Assembly: GCF_002099425.1 (NCBI RefSeq)
Contig: NW_018344024.1
Coordinates: 9,021,001 to 9,085,000 of the forward strand
Reading direction: 5' to 3'
From: Phascolarctos cinereus
Lineage: Eukaryota; Chordata; Mammalia; Diprotodontia; Phascolarctidae
Length of the DNA stretch: 64,000 nt
Made by a program: the position numbers and the translations under genes
Notes under the pieces: generated by a model
Told to the model about the DNA's origin: nothing
What the model saw: only the letters and a program-made list of their open reading frames with translations
The model's database searches: none
Part shown: one piece after another, positions 22,940 through 33,780 of the stretch
Layout: every line of letters begins with the position of its first letter
Position numbering within the stretch: the stretch's first letter is position 1

Positions 22940-23140
22940 TCCAATCCTCCCTCAGACACTACTAGTTGCATAATCCTAGACAGGTCATTTAACCTGTTTG
23001 CCCCAGGTTCTTCACCTGTAAAATGAGCTGATAAGCGTACCTATCTCCCAAAGTTGTTGTGAGGACAGAATTAGATATTTGTAAAGTATTTTGTATACTT
23101 TAAGGGCTATAGAAATGACAGTTTTAATAATTATTATAAT
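22940..23140 (+). mobile_element. CORE-SINE (MIR-like)
   Basis: 'cctccctcagacactacta', 'ttcacctgtaaaatgagct', 'cctatctcccaaagttgtt' and 'aaagtattttgtatacttt' lie in order. The 5' end of the head is lost. Confidence 0.88.
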
Positions 23141-23279
23141 TATATAATGTTAATATATATTAACATATTAATATGATCCAATAAACACTAAATCAATTAA
23201 TATTTTAATATTCCACATGTGATTAGGTAATATTACTATAATAATAATTATTATTCATTGATTTCATTTACCTAAATGT
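23141..23279. repeat. AT-rich low-complexity sequence
   Basis: Dense ATTA/TAAT text such as 'aatgttaatatatattaac' with no family recognised. Confidence 0.6.
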
Positions 23280-24142
23280 GGGCCCTCTTCTCTACATACT
23301 CTTTCCCTCTCTGTCAGGGATCTCATTACCTATAATCAGTTCAGTTATTATTTCTATGAAGACTACTACCTAATGTGTATATCTGTCTTGAGCTACAGTT
23401 GCATATCACCAACTATGTGTTGGAATCTCCACTTAGATGTCTCATTAGGCATATCAAATTGATCATGTCAAAACTAGACCCCATCATCTTTCCCCTGAAA
23501 TCAACTTCCCTTCCTAAACTTTTTATTTCTGTTGAGGGCACCACCATTCTTCCAATCACCCAAGTTGACAATCTCAGCAAAATCTTCAGGTCTTCACTGT
23601 CCCTCAGCAACCACTCCCCTACACTATTCAACCAGCCACCACGTCCTAACAATTCTACTTCCACAATCTCTTTCACATTCATCTCCTTTTCTCCATCCAC
23701 ATAGTCTTATATTTGAGTTCAAACCATCATCATCTCTTTTTCTATTGCAGTAGCCTCTTAATTGGTCTCCTTACATTTAATCTGTCTCCTTTTCAATATA
23801 TCCTCCACATAGCCATTAAAATGATACTACTTAAACATGATGCTGACATTATCCCTTCCCTACTTTTCCCTACTCCAGTGGTTCCCTATTTTCCAGACTG
23901 ATTATACATCACTACCCATTGAAGCACTCTATATTCTAGCCAAACTGACCCACTTGCTTTTACTCATGCACAGTATTCTAACTCTTGGCTCTGGTCAAAG
24001 ATAACAGGTCATCACCCAAGTCTATAATGTTATTTCTCTCTCCCTTTTGCCTTTTGGAATCCCTGGCTCTTTTTATGAGCTAGCTCCAGGACTTTCCATG
24101 GCCCTTCCAGGTGTTAATGCTTTTCTCACTGAAATTACTTTG

Positions 24143-24176
<34 letters not shown>

Positions 24177-24390
24177 ACGCACAAGGAGAACAATCAATAG
24201 ACAAACAGATGATAGACAGAGAGATAGATAGAGAGATAGATATTATACATGTACTGATTTATATATGTACCTGTTAGAACACTTTCTCCCCCTCCATAGA
24301 CTATAAGTGACTTGAGAGCAGAAACTATTTGTATTTTGATTTTGTATCCCTAACACCTTACATAGTGCTAGTATATGGTAGTGGTTTAAA
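23280..24390 (+). mobile_element. L2 LINE, RT domain to 3' end
   Basis: Runs from the L2 text 'ggatctcattacctataat' (DLISSHGFNY region) through LIRHIKLIMSKLDPIIFPLKS and VEGTTILPITQVDNL to 'tatattctagccaaactga'. It ends with the L2 tail 'gacttgagagcagaaacta' and 'cataGTGctagtatatggt' (24310-24380). A microsatellite block (24140-24245) interrupts the 3' part, where some L2 sequence is missing. The copy is broken by frameshifts but is one of the longer L2s here. Confidence 0.9.
24140..24245. repeat. (TG)n and (GATA)n microsatellites
   Basis: A TG run (24140-24174), a short spacer, then a GATA/GACA run (about 24205-24243), both inside the L2. Confidence 0.92.
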
Positions 24391-24689
24391 TTTTTCTTCT
24401 TAGTCAAATTTTATTGAGAGTATTGAATTTAAATGTATACCACTGCCTCTATTTTATTCAGCCCACAAAGCCTGCCAATTTTAAAAGCAATCAATGAATG
24501 AATGAATGCATTTTTTTTCATGCCTATGCATCTCAGCTTCATCATATTACAATTCCTGGATGGCTGTTTCAAAGACTTTAGTAGAAACTCACAATCTGCT
24601 CAGGTGGAAGAACTTTCCAGAGGACTGGAAACAATCTCAACACCAATTTTCCAATCCTTTATCTTGTTTTTAATTCTAGCATTGAAAAG
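24391..24689. other. Single-copy stretch
   Basis: About 300 bases with nothing recognisable except a short (TGAA)n patch at 24493-24510. Confidence 0.4.
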
Positions 24690-24910
24690 AACTTTGAACA
24701 GTACTTTGCCTTACATCATTCATTCTTACTTGAAACCATTTCTAATGGGAAATAACTCCAACAAGCTGACATTACTCCCCATGTCAATCACCATGTCCAA
24801 ACTTGACCCTATTGCCTTTCCCCTGAAAGAACTTCCCTTCCTAACCTCTCCATTTCTGTTGAGGACACCACCATTCTTCCAGTCACCCAAGTTGGGTTCA
24901 GTCACCTAAA
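24690..24910 (+). mobile_element. L2 LINE fragment
   Basis: The peptide text TMSKLDPIAFPLKELPFL followed by LRTPPFFQSPKL parallels the L2 segment MSKLDPIIFPLKS-VEGTTILP. The nucleotide phrase 'accaccattcttccagtca' confirms it. It is a short internal piece. Confidence 0.88.
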
Positions 24911-25199
24911 TCTGTCCTCCATCTACGTAATTATTTCAATATGCTAGTGAATTCCTAGGGAATGAGGAAATTTTAAGTAATTATCAAAATCTCCATCTAC
25001 TAGCTTTACAGAACTGAATGGTCAATCAACAAAGACATCATATATTCTAATGTCTATAAATTTCTCCCATAGCTGTTGAACTAAGAAGATCATGTTAGCC
25101 TATGGTGATTGGGTTTCAAATTAAGCTTAGAATTCAGATAACATAGAATAAGTCTATTTCTAATCAAAATGTACCTAAAGATTTCCCTCTTATTCTTTT
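24911..25199. other. Single-copy stretch
   Basis: About 290 bases with no recognisable repeat or gene. Confidence 0.4.
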
Positions 25200-26010
25200 T
25201 AGCAAAATGCCCCTTCAACCTTAACAAAGCTAACTCTTCTACCAGTGCTTTTTGTCTCTTCTCATATCTTCAATTGTTCTCTCTCTCATATCTTTAATTT
25301 CTCTCTTTCAACTAATTCCTACTCCCTGCCTAAAAAGACCTTCAAGCGTCTGATCTGCTAAAAAGTTTTCTCGCATCCCTATGATCTCAAGCTGTCATCT
25401 TCTCTTTCCTTCCTTCCACTCACTGCCAACATTCTTGAGTTACCCGTAATTAATTTTTCACATCGTGGTAACTGACTGTTTCCAATGTCTTTTGCTCCAT
25501 AACTACTGAAATTATGCTCTAGAAGGCCACCAATAATCTCTTCATCACAAAACTGAGAACCTATTAGTTTTCATCTTCACAGAATTTGAAAATGTAACTT
25601 TTTATTCCCAGTGTTCTACCTTAGGTAAAACCTTTATCTTGTTTTGCCTGAGCCATTTGGAGAGCCCGTTTTCCCTGTCTCATCTCTTTCCCTTCTAGTT
25701 CTTCCAACATAGCACTACCAAAGTAATCTCATTCATGTAAAGCTCATATCATGGGAATCTTCGATGAAATGATCTTCAGTAACTGCACATTGACCACTGA
25801 ATAAGGTCCAAAAAGCTTCACATTCAAGATCATCCTCTCCTCACACTATTCTTCTATCATTTATACCCATGACTCCCTTTCAGATATTGAATGTTGCAGC
25901 CAAAACCAAACTGTATTCTTTACTATGCCTCAAATATGTTTTGCATTTTTCCAACTCTTTTTCTTTGCTCCCACCATTTCCTATGCTTAGAATACCTTTC
26001 CTCAATTCAA
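25200..26010 (+). mobile_element. L2 LINE relic, degenerate
   Basis: 'aaaggccaccaataatctc' style text (near 25523-25545) corresponds to the L2 'aaggttaccaatgatctctt'. 'aaagtaatctcattcatgt' near 25720 and 'cctatgcttagaataccttt' near 25980 correspond to later L2 segments. Internal deletions separate them, so this is a degraded copy or two adjoining fragments. Confidence 0.68.
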
Positions 26011-26860
26011 TTCAGTGTAATTCAACAAGGGTTTATTAAATTCCTACTATGTTCTAGGCACTGCACTAGATGATGAGGATGTAAATACAAAATGGAAACT
26101 GTCCTGCCATCAAAGACCTTACATTTTACTGGAGAGAAACAAGACATACAGAAAAAAGAAGATATAAGAGATAGACTGGATCTGTGTCTTCAAGGATATA
26201 GAGAGTTCCAAATAAGGAAATTCCCTATACTTTGCAATCAGTTTAGAAAGTTGCTTGGGTCAATGAGAGGTTAAAAGACTTGTCCATAGTCACAGCCCAT
26301 ATATTTCAGAAGCAGAGCTTGAACTCATATCTTCTTAGGCCCTTAGCCTTCAACTCTTAATCTATACCATTTTACCTCTTAAGAGACAAAATAAATACAC
26401 AGCAAATTCAAAGAAATTGAGAGGTAGGCAATAACATTTAGGAAGGAGGGAAATCAATCAAGGCTTTGTATAGTAGATCTTACTGGAGCTGAGGTTGCAA
26501 TGGAAATAAAGACTCCAAGAGGAAGGAATAAGAAAGGAGATCATTCTAAGCATGAGAGAGAACTTGTGGGTAGGGGGAAGACACTTGTAATAGCATATAT
26601 GCCATTCAGTCATTAGGCTAGTTTGACTGAAAGAGAGAATACCTAAGGTGGTGTATTGTGAAATCTCTTATAAAGACAGCTTGGAGCCAAATGACAAAGA
26701 ACTTAAAATGTCAAAAAGAGAAGCTTTATATTTTTTCCTTAAGCAATAGGGAGCCACCAAAGCATAGTGAGCAGGGCAATGGCATGTTCATACCCATGCT
26801 TTAGGAATATCCATTTGGTAGCTGTGTGGCTAGGATAGCCCACCTATTCTTCCCATTCAA
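26010..26860 (-). mobile_element. L2 LINE 3' portion, reverse strand
   Basis: The left end is the complement of the L2 3' terminus: 'caagggtttattaaattcc', 'ttctaggcactgcactaga' and 'tcaaagaccttacatttta'. It continues with complement L2 text 'gcaatagggagccaccaaa' and 'atgctttaggaatatccat'. A CORE-SINE-like piece (26225-26375) interrupts it. Confidence 0.8.
26225..26375 (-). mobile_element. CORE-SINE fragment inside L2
   Basis: 'aagacttgtccatagtcac', 'agcagagcttgaactcata' and 'ttaatctataccattttac' are complement SINE text with the head at the right. Confidence 0.7.
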
Positions 26861-26999
26861 GCATGACTTACTCCATCAAATTTTCCTTAATGCAGTTCAA
26901 CAAATGCAAGAAAATTATACAAAGCATTAGGCTTTTATGATTCTTTGGTGAACCATCAGTCTCATAGAGCTAGTGGAGAGAACCTTTGGTAAATAATTA

Positions 27000-27640
27000 C
27001 ATAGTATAATAAAATAATCCTCTCAGTTAAAATGATGTCTCCATCCTCTGAATTCCCAATGCACCCTGCCTCTTTCTCATATCACTTATTGTAGTCAGTC
27101 TTGTATTATAATTATTTGTGCACTTTTATTATTCTCAATTACTATCTTTCAAGCTCTTTGACACTGACCTTCTTGCTGTTTTTTGCATATTATACTCCAT
27201 CTCCTGACTCTAGGCATTTTCATTGGTTGTCTGCCATACCTAGATCTCTCCCTCTCCCCCCGCCCCTTGGTTTCCCTGACTTCCTTTAATTCTCAGCTAA
27301 AGTCCCACCTTCTACAAAAAGTCTTTCACAATACTCAAATTTAACTGCTTTCCCTTAGAAATTATCTTCAATTTATCCTGTATATGTTAACACATAGTCA
27401 TTTGTATAGTGCCTCCCCCATCAGTCTGTGAGGAATACCCCCCCCTTCTTTCTATCTCCACTGTTTCGTACAGTGCCTGGCATATAACAGGCATTTAATG
27501 AATGCTTGTTGATTTGATTTAACTTGTAAGCAGGAATGGTATTTTCTTCATTTTTGCATCCTCACAGAACCTAGCACAGTGATCCTTTACACATAATACA
27601 TGCTCAGTAAGTATCTCCTTAATGTATGATTAAGTGTTTT
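27000..27640 (+). mobile_element. Two L2 3' ends, apparently nested
   Basis: The outer piece 27000-27135 ('attataattatttgtgcac') and 27522-27635 ('tcctcacagaacctagcac', 'acatgctcagtaagtat') together read as one classic L2 3' end. The inner piece 27136-27520 ('gtcccaccttctacaaaaa', 'tacagtgcctggcatataa', 'ttaatgaatgcttgttgat') is a separate, complete L2 3' terminus. The simplest reading is insertion of the second into the first. Confidence 0.65.
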
Positions 27641-28399
27641 ACTTCTCATATAATCCATAATGGAAATTAAATATTTGGTTTTGCCTGTCATGACTTTGAA
27701 ACTCTTTAACCTGACAAGAAGTCCATGAAGTCATCTCTGAAGTAAATTATCTTTCCTTTTTCCCACATCAATGGGGTAAGCCATAGGAATTAGTTTTCCT
27801 CCTAATCTCCTAGGATTCAACATCCTTTACTACTTTCTCTGGGGGTGTGGCTTTATGAACCATTGCATCTACATTCTTTACAAGCCCTTCAGAGAATAAT
27901 GTTTAATCATGACAGAATAAAATGCTGTTGCCCTTCTACTAAGTTTTCTACATGAGTCAGTGATAGAACTTTGGACATAGATGCCGTTGGAAAAATGTGT
28001 TTTTGGTTTTCAGGTCTGGATAACACTGGTGAAAGTCAGCCATATGGTAAATGTACACATTATAGTGAATGGTTAATGCTGCCATAAGACTAGAAGAAAC
28101 TGATATATTCCTTGCTCCCCACTGCAACTCCTAGATTCTACTTTTATTGACATTACTCAGCAGCTTTTCCCCCTTTGAGGCTCTTTCTAAATATATGATC
28201 AAATCTATATCTTGGTGGTCTTAGCACATTGCCTATTCTTCAATGAGTTTAGTCCCTGATTCACAATCTCTCTTCACCCCAACATATGCCTTCATAGTAG
28301 GGAGTATCCACATGCATGTTGCATATAGTTAGGCCACTGATAATTGTCTTGCCTCAAACAACATAGCTTCCCAATGCCTTAATCTACTAAGCTTCCATG
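27641..28399. other. Single-copy stretch
   Basis: No family recognised over about 760 bases. Confidence 0.4.
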
Positions 28400-29657
28400 A
28401 TTGACTCTCCCATTCCAGCCTTTCTGTATACAGGAATAGTGATATTTTTTATCTATCACTTATTAGGGCTCAGCTTCCAAGTTCGTGTACTCTGAAATTC
28501 CTGCCTATGATCATAACCTTGTATCATTTTTTCACTATGCCTTATGATTCCAAGACCTGTTGCTATCGTGAGTAGTCTGCCCACCCTTCAGTATGTTCTA
28601 AGCCATCACTTGTGCTCTAACTATACTCTGCTCCCTTACAATCTCATCAGTTGATGAACCAATTCAACTCTACACTCTACTCTCAAGTCTCTTGCTCCCA
28701 TATCCTCTCACTGACTGTGCTTTGGCAAACCCTAGCTCTGCGGTATCACTTGCCTGATTCACTCCTACTCATGTGCTGCTTAAAGGGGCTGGAAGAAATC
28801 ATGAAACCACACTGATCAGGCCCACTACTTTTTGTTACCACAGCTCTACTGGGCCCCCACTTCAGCAATACAATCCTTCTACTCTTTGCTTTACTCTACT
28901 CTTTGCTAATTAATTATTTTCTTCGCCTCACCATAATACCTGTTCCAAATCTTCCTTTCTCTACTCAAGTTTCCCACAGCATCTCCTCCTCCCATTGTTC
29001 AGCTGAGGACCACACCTTACAGTTTACCAGAAAAAAAGACCATTCACCAAAAGCTTCTTCTTCTCTCCTCTTTTCCATATTATATATACTCTAACATCAT
29101 TCCCCACTATCTCTTCCTGCCTCACATGAAGAGATGATCCTTCTTCTGGCCAAGGCTAACACCTCTAAATGCAATCTCGATCCTATCCCATTCCCAGACC
29201 TTTAATAGATTGCTGTAGATATACCCTCTGTCTCTAATCTTCAATTTCTTCCTCCTTGCTGCCTACAAACTTGCCCATCCTTAAAAATACTACTAGATCT
29301 TACCATTTCTACTACCTATCATCTTATATCAGTCCTCTCCTCAACTAAACTTCTTGAAAAAAAACCATCTACACTAGATACTTACACTTTCTCTTGTTTC
29401 ACTTTCTTATAAACCATCTCTAATCTTGATAAATGGTCTTTTCTTAATCCATGTCCTTGATTCTGTGTTGTATCTGACACTAGTGATCACCTCCTTCTGA
29501 ATATTCTCTCCTTTCTAGGTTTTCATGACTTTTTTTCTCTCATGGTTCTCCTCTAATCTATGTGCTTTTTCTTCAGTCTTTTGCTGAGTCTCCCACAATG
29601 TCATCATCAGTAACTATGGGGTCACTAGCTCTTTCCTGGTCCTTCTTCTCTTTTCCC

Positions 29658-29853
29658 CTCTGTACCAAGGTGCGAAACTTACAGCCCAGCCTCATACAAA
29701 ACTTTGGGAGTACAGATTAAATGTAATTGGGAAATGTTTAACAAAATAAATAAAAATGCAATAAAACATACAATATGAATTTGAGGTTTCCTAAGTAAAT
29801 ATGCAGCCAGCAAGGATCCATTTCTATTTGAATTTGACACCATTGCTCTACAC
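29658..29853. mobile_element. Non-autonomous hAT DNA transposon with 8-bp duplication
   Basis: A 180-base element (29666-29845) sits in the L2 with flanking 8-bp repeats 'ctctgtac' (29658-29665) and 'ctctacac' (29846-29853), matching at 6 of 8 bases. Its left end CAAGGTGCGAAACTT and the reverse complement of its right end, CAATGGTGTCAAATTC, form imperfect terminal inverted repeats of the hAT type (CAGNGGTG-like). The L2 text reads through cleanly when the element is ignored. It has no coding capacity. Confidence 0.82.
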
Positions 29854-30726
29854 TTTCTCACTCAGTGATCTCATCAGCAACCATCAATTCAATTACTATC
29901 TCTTTGCTAATGATTCCCACATCTATTTATTCAGTCTAAATCTTTCCCCTAAACTCCAAAGCCACATCACCAACAATCTATTAGACATTTCACACTGGAT
30001 ATCCCATTGGCATCTCAAATTCAGTTTGTCCAAAATAGGACCCATTATCTTTCCTCCAAACCTCACTCTTATTCTAAACTTTCCTACTACTATTGAGGCT
30101 ACCACCATCCTCCTCGTCACCCAAGTTTGCAAACCTATTATTTCTACCTCTGCAACATACCTCATATATGTCTCTTTTTCCCACTCATACAGTCAGCAGC
30201 CTAGTTCAAGCCTTTGGCTTCTCACCTAAACTATTACAATAGCCTAATTGGCCTCCCTTACCTCAAGTCTGATGGGTGCTCTCTAGTCTGATCCATCCAC
30301 TATGCAGCCAACAAAATGATTTTCCTAAAACATATATATCTGACCATTTCACTATATTACCCAAAAATTCCCACTGGTTCCCAAGGATCAAATTTAAATC
30401 AATTTAATTTGATTGTCATTTAAAGCTCTTCATAAACTGGCCCCTCCCTACCTTTTTGGATTTCTTTTTGCATCAGTCTTCTCCATGCATTCCATAGTAC
30501 AGAAACACTGGTCTATATGCTGCTCCTTGCACTCACTGCTTCATACCCTAATAAGTATGCCTTTGCACTGTCCAGTCCTTATGCCTAGAATATTCTCCCT
30601 CTCTTCTACCACCTCTTAAAATCTCTAATTTCTTTCAAGACTCAGTTCAAATACCACCTTCTACAAGACGCCTTTTTTTCTCTCCTTCCCCCGTTGCTAG
30701 TGTCTTCTCCTCTAAAATACTTTCTC

Positions 30727-30925
30727 TCTAGGTGGTATAGTGGATAGAACACTAGGCTTTGAGTCAGAAAGACCTGGGTTCAAATAATGCCTTGGGCTTT
30801 TACTGGCTGTGTGATACTGGGCAAGTCAATTCACCTCTCTAGGTATGTCCCCTCATTTGTAAAAATGGGAGAGTTAGGGTCAGTAGTATGTAAGGTCCCT
30901 TCCAGGTCTAAATCTATTCTAGGTA
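30727..30925 (+). mobile_element. CORE-SINE inside the long L2
   Basis: 'aggtggtatagtggataga', 'gacctgggttcaaataatg', 'gtgatactgggcaagtcaa' and the end 'ggtcccttccaggtctaaa' give an almost complete tRNA-headed SINE. L2 sequence lies on both sides. Confidence 0.92.
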
Positions 30926-31139
30926 TCTTGCATATATTCTATGTATTTTGCATAGGTAGATATGAATTAGGTATATGCATGTGTATATATATTTTTGCTT
31001 TTTCTTTGCATCCCTAACACTTAGCCCAGTACTTAGAACATAGTAAGTGCTTAATAAATGTGTGTTGATTCATTAAGTCATTGAAAATGACATCACTTAA
31101 TTAGGATTTTAAATATCATACATTTTGGTACATGCCAGA

Positions 31140-31310
31140 GGCAAAAGCCTGGCATAATACCTAAATTCTGAATTTCAAGTCAAAAAGATCTGGGTTCAAC
31201 TCCCTCCTCTAATTGTTTGACTTTCAGCAAGTCATTTAAGCTTTTTTTATATCCCAAATTTCTCCTTCTATTTATCTGCTAAGGAAGAGTCTAATTTTAA
31301 GCTAAATTAT
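31140..31310 (+). mobile_element. CORE-SINE, degenerate
   Basis: 'agatctgggttcaactccc', 'tttcagcaagtcatttaag' and 'ggaagagtctaattttaag' follow SINE order. Old copy. Confidence 0.75.
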
Positions 31311-31434
31311 TGAAGGAACTACCCAGACCAGTAGTTCCCCCTGATGATAAGATCTCAGATTCTTACTGCATTCCCATAGATTTTGTTTGCACAGTGGGGA
31401 AAAAAAATATGTTTGCTTTCAGAGGGTGGTTAGC

Positions 31435-31620
31435 AGTTATAAGGGTTATACATATTGGACTGGCAATCAAAATATCTAGGCTGTAGCTGCAGCTCTTCTC
31501 AGTCATCTGATCAAGTTACCACCTCTGTATACCTCAGTTTCTTGTAAAATGAAGACATTTCATCAAATATTAAGGTCTCCTCATTCTCTGATGAACTCTG
31601 GCTCTACAGCTCTATATTTC
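31435..31620 (+). mobile_element. CORE-SINE, degenerate
   Basis: 'atacctcagtttcttgtaa', 'aatattaaggtctcctcat' and 'ggctctacagctctatatt' mark the 3' half. The 5' half is decayed. Confidence 0.72.
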
Positions 31621-31955
31621 TTTCTGATTTCAGCTGGCCAAACTTAACAGGCAGCAAGGTCTCCTGTAGACTCTGTACTATGGATTTGATTGGACTGCCC
31701 TATGAAAGAGTGCATTGCTAAGCATTCCCACTAGCAGGAAATATGAAAATCTACCCAGTTTCCAATAAATTTGGGTCACAAGAACTGGAAAACTCACACA
31801 AGGAAAGTTAAAACAATGTTATTTATCATCTGGTATTTATGGCAACCATCTCCAGTTGGGATTGAGATTTTAAATGAGGGATACGTTTATATGCTTGCAT
31901 GACAGTCTCCACACCTAGAGCATATCCCAAACTTTCTTAGCATTCCTTACACTTT
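31621..31955. other. Single-copy stretch
   Basis: About 335 bases with nothing recognisable. Confidence 0.4.
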
Positions 31956-32245
31956 TTTTCTGACACTTAGCTATTTCAGGATGTTATGTTACACAGATCT
32001 AGGACACAAAATGCATATTTCTCTCAATCTTTCCTCATAAATCAGCTTCCACAGTCCCTTAATCAGTTTTGTTGCTCTTTTCTGAACTGACTCCAGTTTT
32101 CTGACATCTTTCCAATACTGGACTGTCCAGAAATTAATGTGATGTTCATTCTATAGGAAGTCTCAAAGGATCAGAGTTTATGTTGATACAGCCTGGATCC
32201 ACCTTACTGGCTTTTTTAATTGACATATCAAATTGTCCTACCCTA
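31956..32245 (-). mobile_element. L3/CR1 LINE relic, reverse strand
   Basis: 'tcaatctttcctcataaat', 'gttgctcttttctgaactg', 'actccagttttctgacatc' and 'tactggactgtccagaaat' lie in the order of the complement of a CR1/L3 3' region. The next segment, 'actggcttttttaattgac', fits the neighbouring part of the same family. Very old. Confidence 0.85.
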
Positions 32246-32269
32246 ACTTTCTCTAAAGAGGTAAGGGGG

Positions 32270-32390
32270 AAGAAGATCATAGACTTAGAGCTAAAAGAAA
32301 CCTTAGAGGATATGTAGTCCAACTCTTTCACTTTACAGATGAGGAAATGAAACTTGCTCAAGAATTTGCAAAAGGAACATTAAGTCACCT
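32270..32390 (-). mobile_element. CORE-SINE, head missing
   Basis: 'agatcatagacttagagct', 'atatgtagtccaactcttt' and 'tacagatgaggaaatgaaa' are the reverse-strand 3' half of the SINE. Confidence 0.85.
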
Positions 32391-32399
32391 ACATTCCAA

Positions 32400-32595
32400 T
32401 AGAAAGAGCAGTATGGTATAGTGGTTAAAGTTGTGGACTTAGAACCAGAAGACGCTTAAATTCAAATTTTTTCCTCTTATATTTATTTGCTAGTTGACCA
32501 TGTGATAAGAACTATGAGAATCAAATGAAATAACAAATGTAAAATCTTTGCAAATCATAAAGTCTTTCACAAATGACAATTCCCCTCATCAAAGT
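32400..32595 (+). mobile_element. CORE-SINE (MIR)
   Basis: Head 'gcagtatggtatagtggtt', then 'aactatgagaatcaaatga' and 'gcaaatcataaagtctttc' near the 3' end. The CORE part is deleted. Confidence 0.75.
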
Positions 32596-32999
32596 GTGAA
32601 GGAAATATATTAGGGTTTAAGCCATATGATAAAAATTTTGGCTGAATTATAAAAAATAGTTAATAAAATAATCAATAAAATTAATAATTATTAGCAATTA
32701 ATTATTTCTGAGATGAAGAAAGATTTATAAGAAGATGAAGAAATTACATTATTTGTAAGAAGACAAAGAAAGAAAGCAAAAAAGGAGGTTAACAGCTGGA
32801 ATGTAACTAGAGGTTCATCACTTCTCTGTCAAGTGGTGAGAAATATGTTTCCTTATTTAATCTTATTCTTCCCAATGATTCTGTTATTTACTTATTTTGG
32901 GTCTGAACCTATGATTGCTTCAGTGTCTAGATCTCTCAGTATTGAAATTCTCTTCACTAACATGGATTTGCAACTATTATGTAGCTCATCTTAGATAGG
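32596..32999. other. Single-copy, AT-rich stretch
   Basis: About 400 bases, AT-rich near 32640-32770, with no family recognised. Confidence 0.4.
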
Positions 33000-33115
33000 C
33001 TCCTGGGGCATTGAGAAATTAAGTGACTTGTTGAAGGTATGTGTCAGAGGCAAGACTTGTACTCAGCTCTGACCCTGACTATGACCCTATGCAACCCAGA
33101 CTCTCACTCTCTTAG
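33000..33115 (-). mobile_element. CORE-SINE fragment, reverse orientation
   Basis: 'gagaaattaagtgacttgt', 'gtgtcagaggcaagacttg' and 'tactcagctctgaccctga' are complement SINE text. The ends are lost. Confidence 0.72.
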
Positions 33116-33219
33116 ACGACCTGTAAAGTTTGCCAAGGCAGCTATCCAGTAGTGTTGATGTTTTGCCCTACTTAAATTTGGAACTCTGTTTTACTTCAAA
33201 TCTTTAATAACTTTTGTTG

Positions 33220-33280
33220 TGGAGGCAGTATGGTTTAATAATAGACAGCCAGCCTTGAAGCCAGGAAAATCACTGTTTCT
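33220..33280 (+). mobile_element. CORE-SINE head fragment
   Basis: 'ggaggcagtatggtttaat' and 'gccttgaagccaggaaaat' match only the tRNA-derived head of the SINE. Confidence 0.55.
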
Positions 33281-33604
33281 TAGGGGGATTCCTTGGGGGT
33301 AGGGAGAATTGGAGCCCTAAATAGGACTCTAAAATTATACTTTTAAATATTTTAATTTCAGGTCAAATGAATTTCAATACCGATCAAGATCTTATCAAAT
33401 ACAAATTACAAACTATCTCTACAAAGTAAATACAGTTACTTTTATGTTAGACACAGCTCAGCATCTAAAGCACAAGAGAGAAACCTCTGACCTAGGTCTG
33501 AAATTATCTAACCTTCCTGTGATTTTGCAATATCTACCATTCCTGGAGCCCAGAGAATCATTTTCTCTGTGACTATCCTATTTTAAGCACATATCCTAAA
33601 TGTT
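33281..33604. other. Single-copy stretch
   Basis: About 325 bases without recognisable content. Confidence 0.4.
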
Positions 33605-33780
33605 TTAGGATTAAAGAATATATTCTAGACTGGATGACAAGAAGCCTGGGCTTTACTCTCAGCTCTGTGACCTTAGGTAAGTTCTCTGAACTCAGCTTCC
33701 AAAGTTTTGAACTGAGAAGGTTGGATAAGCTTAGTGATCTCCAGGTCCCTTCTAAAGTTAACAACCTGTTGTATGATTTA
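33605..33780 (+). mobile_element. CORE-SINE, 3' two thirds
   Basis: 'ctctgtgaccttaggtaag', 'gagaaggttggataagctt' and 'ccaggtcccttctaaagtt' lie in SINE order. Confidence 0.78.

Larger units (their letters stand above)
28400..31076 (+). mobile_element. Long L2 LINE copy, ORF2 to 3' end
   Basis: This is the longest colinear L2 here, about 2.7 kb including two insertions. Landmarks in order are 'ttggcaaaccctagctctg' and 'gctggaagaaatcatgaaa' before the RT domain, 'ggccaaggctaacacctct' (28.1-29.2 kb), and 'ctttctaggttttcatgac'. The RT active-site segment reads DLISNHQFNYYLFANDSHIYL (29862-29930), with FAND in place of YADD. Then come WHLKFSLSKIGPIIFPPN and IEATTILLVTQV (to 30130), 'tctgaccatttcactatat', and the 3' end 'tagtaagtgcttaataaat' (31041-31060). 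A hAT element (29666-29845) and a SINE (30727-30925) interrupt it. Many stops and shifts make it non-functional. Confidence 0.9.
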
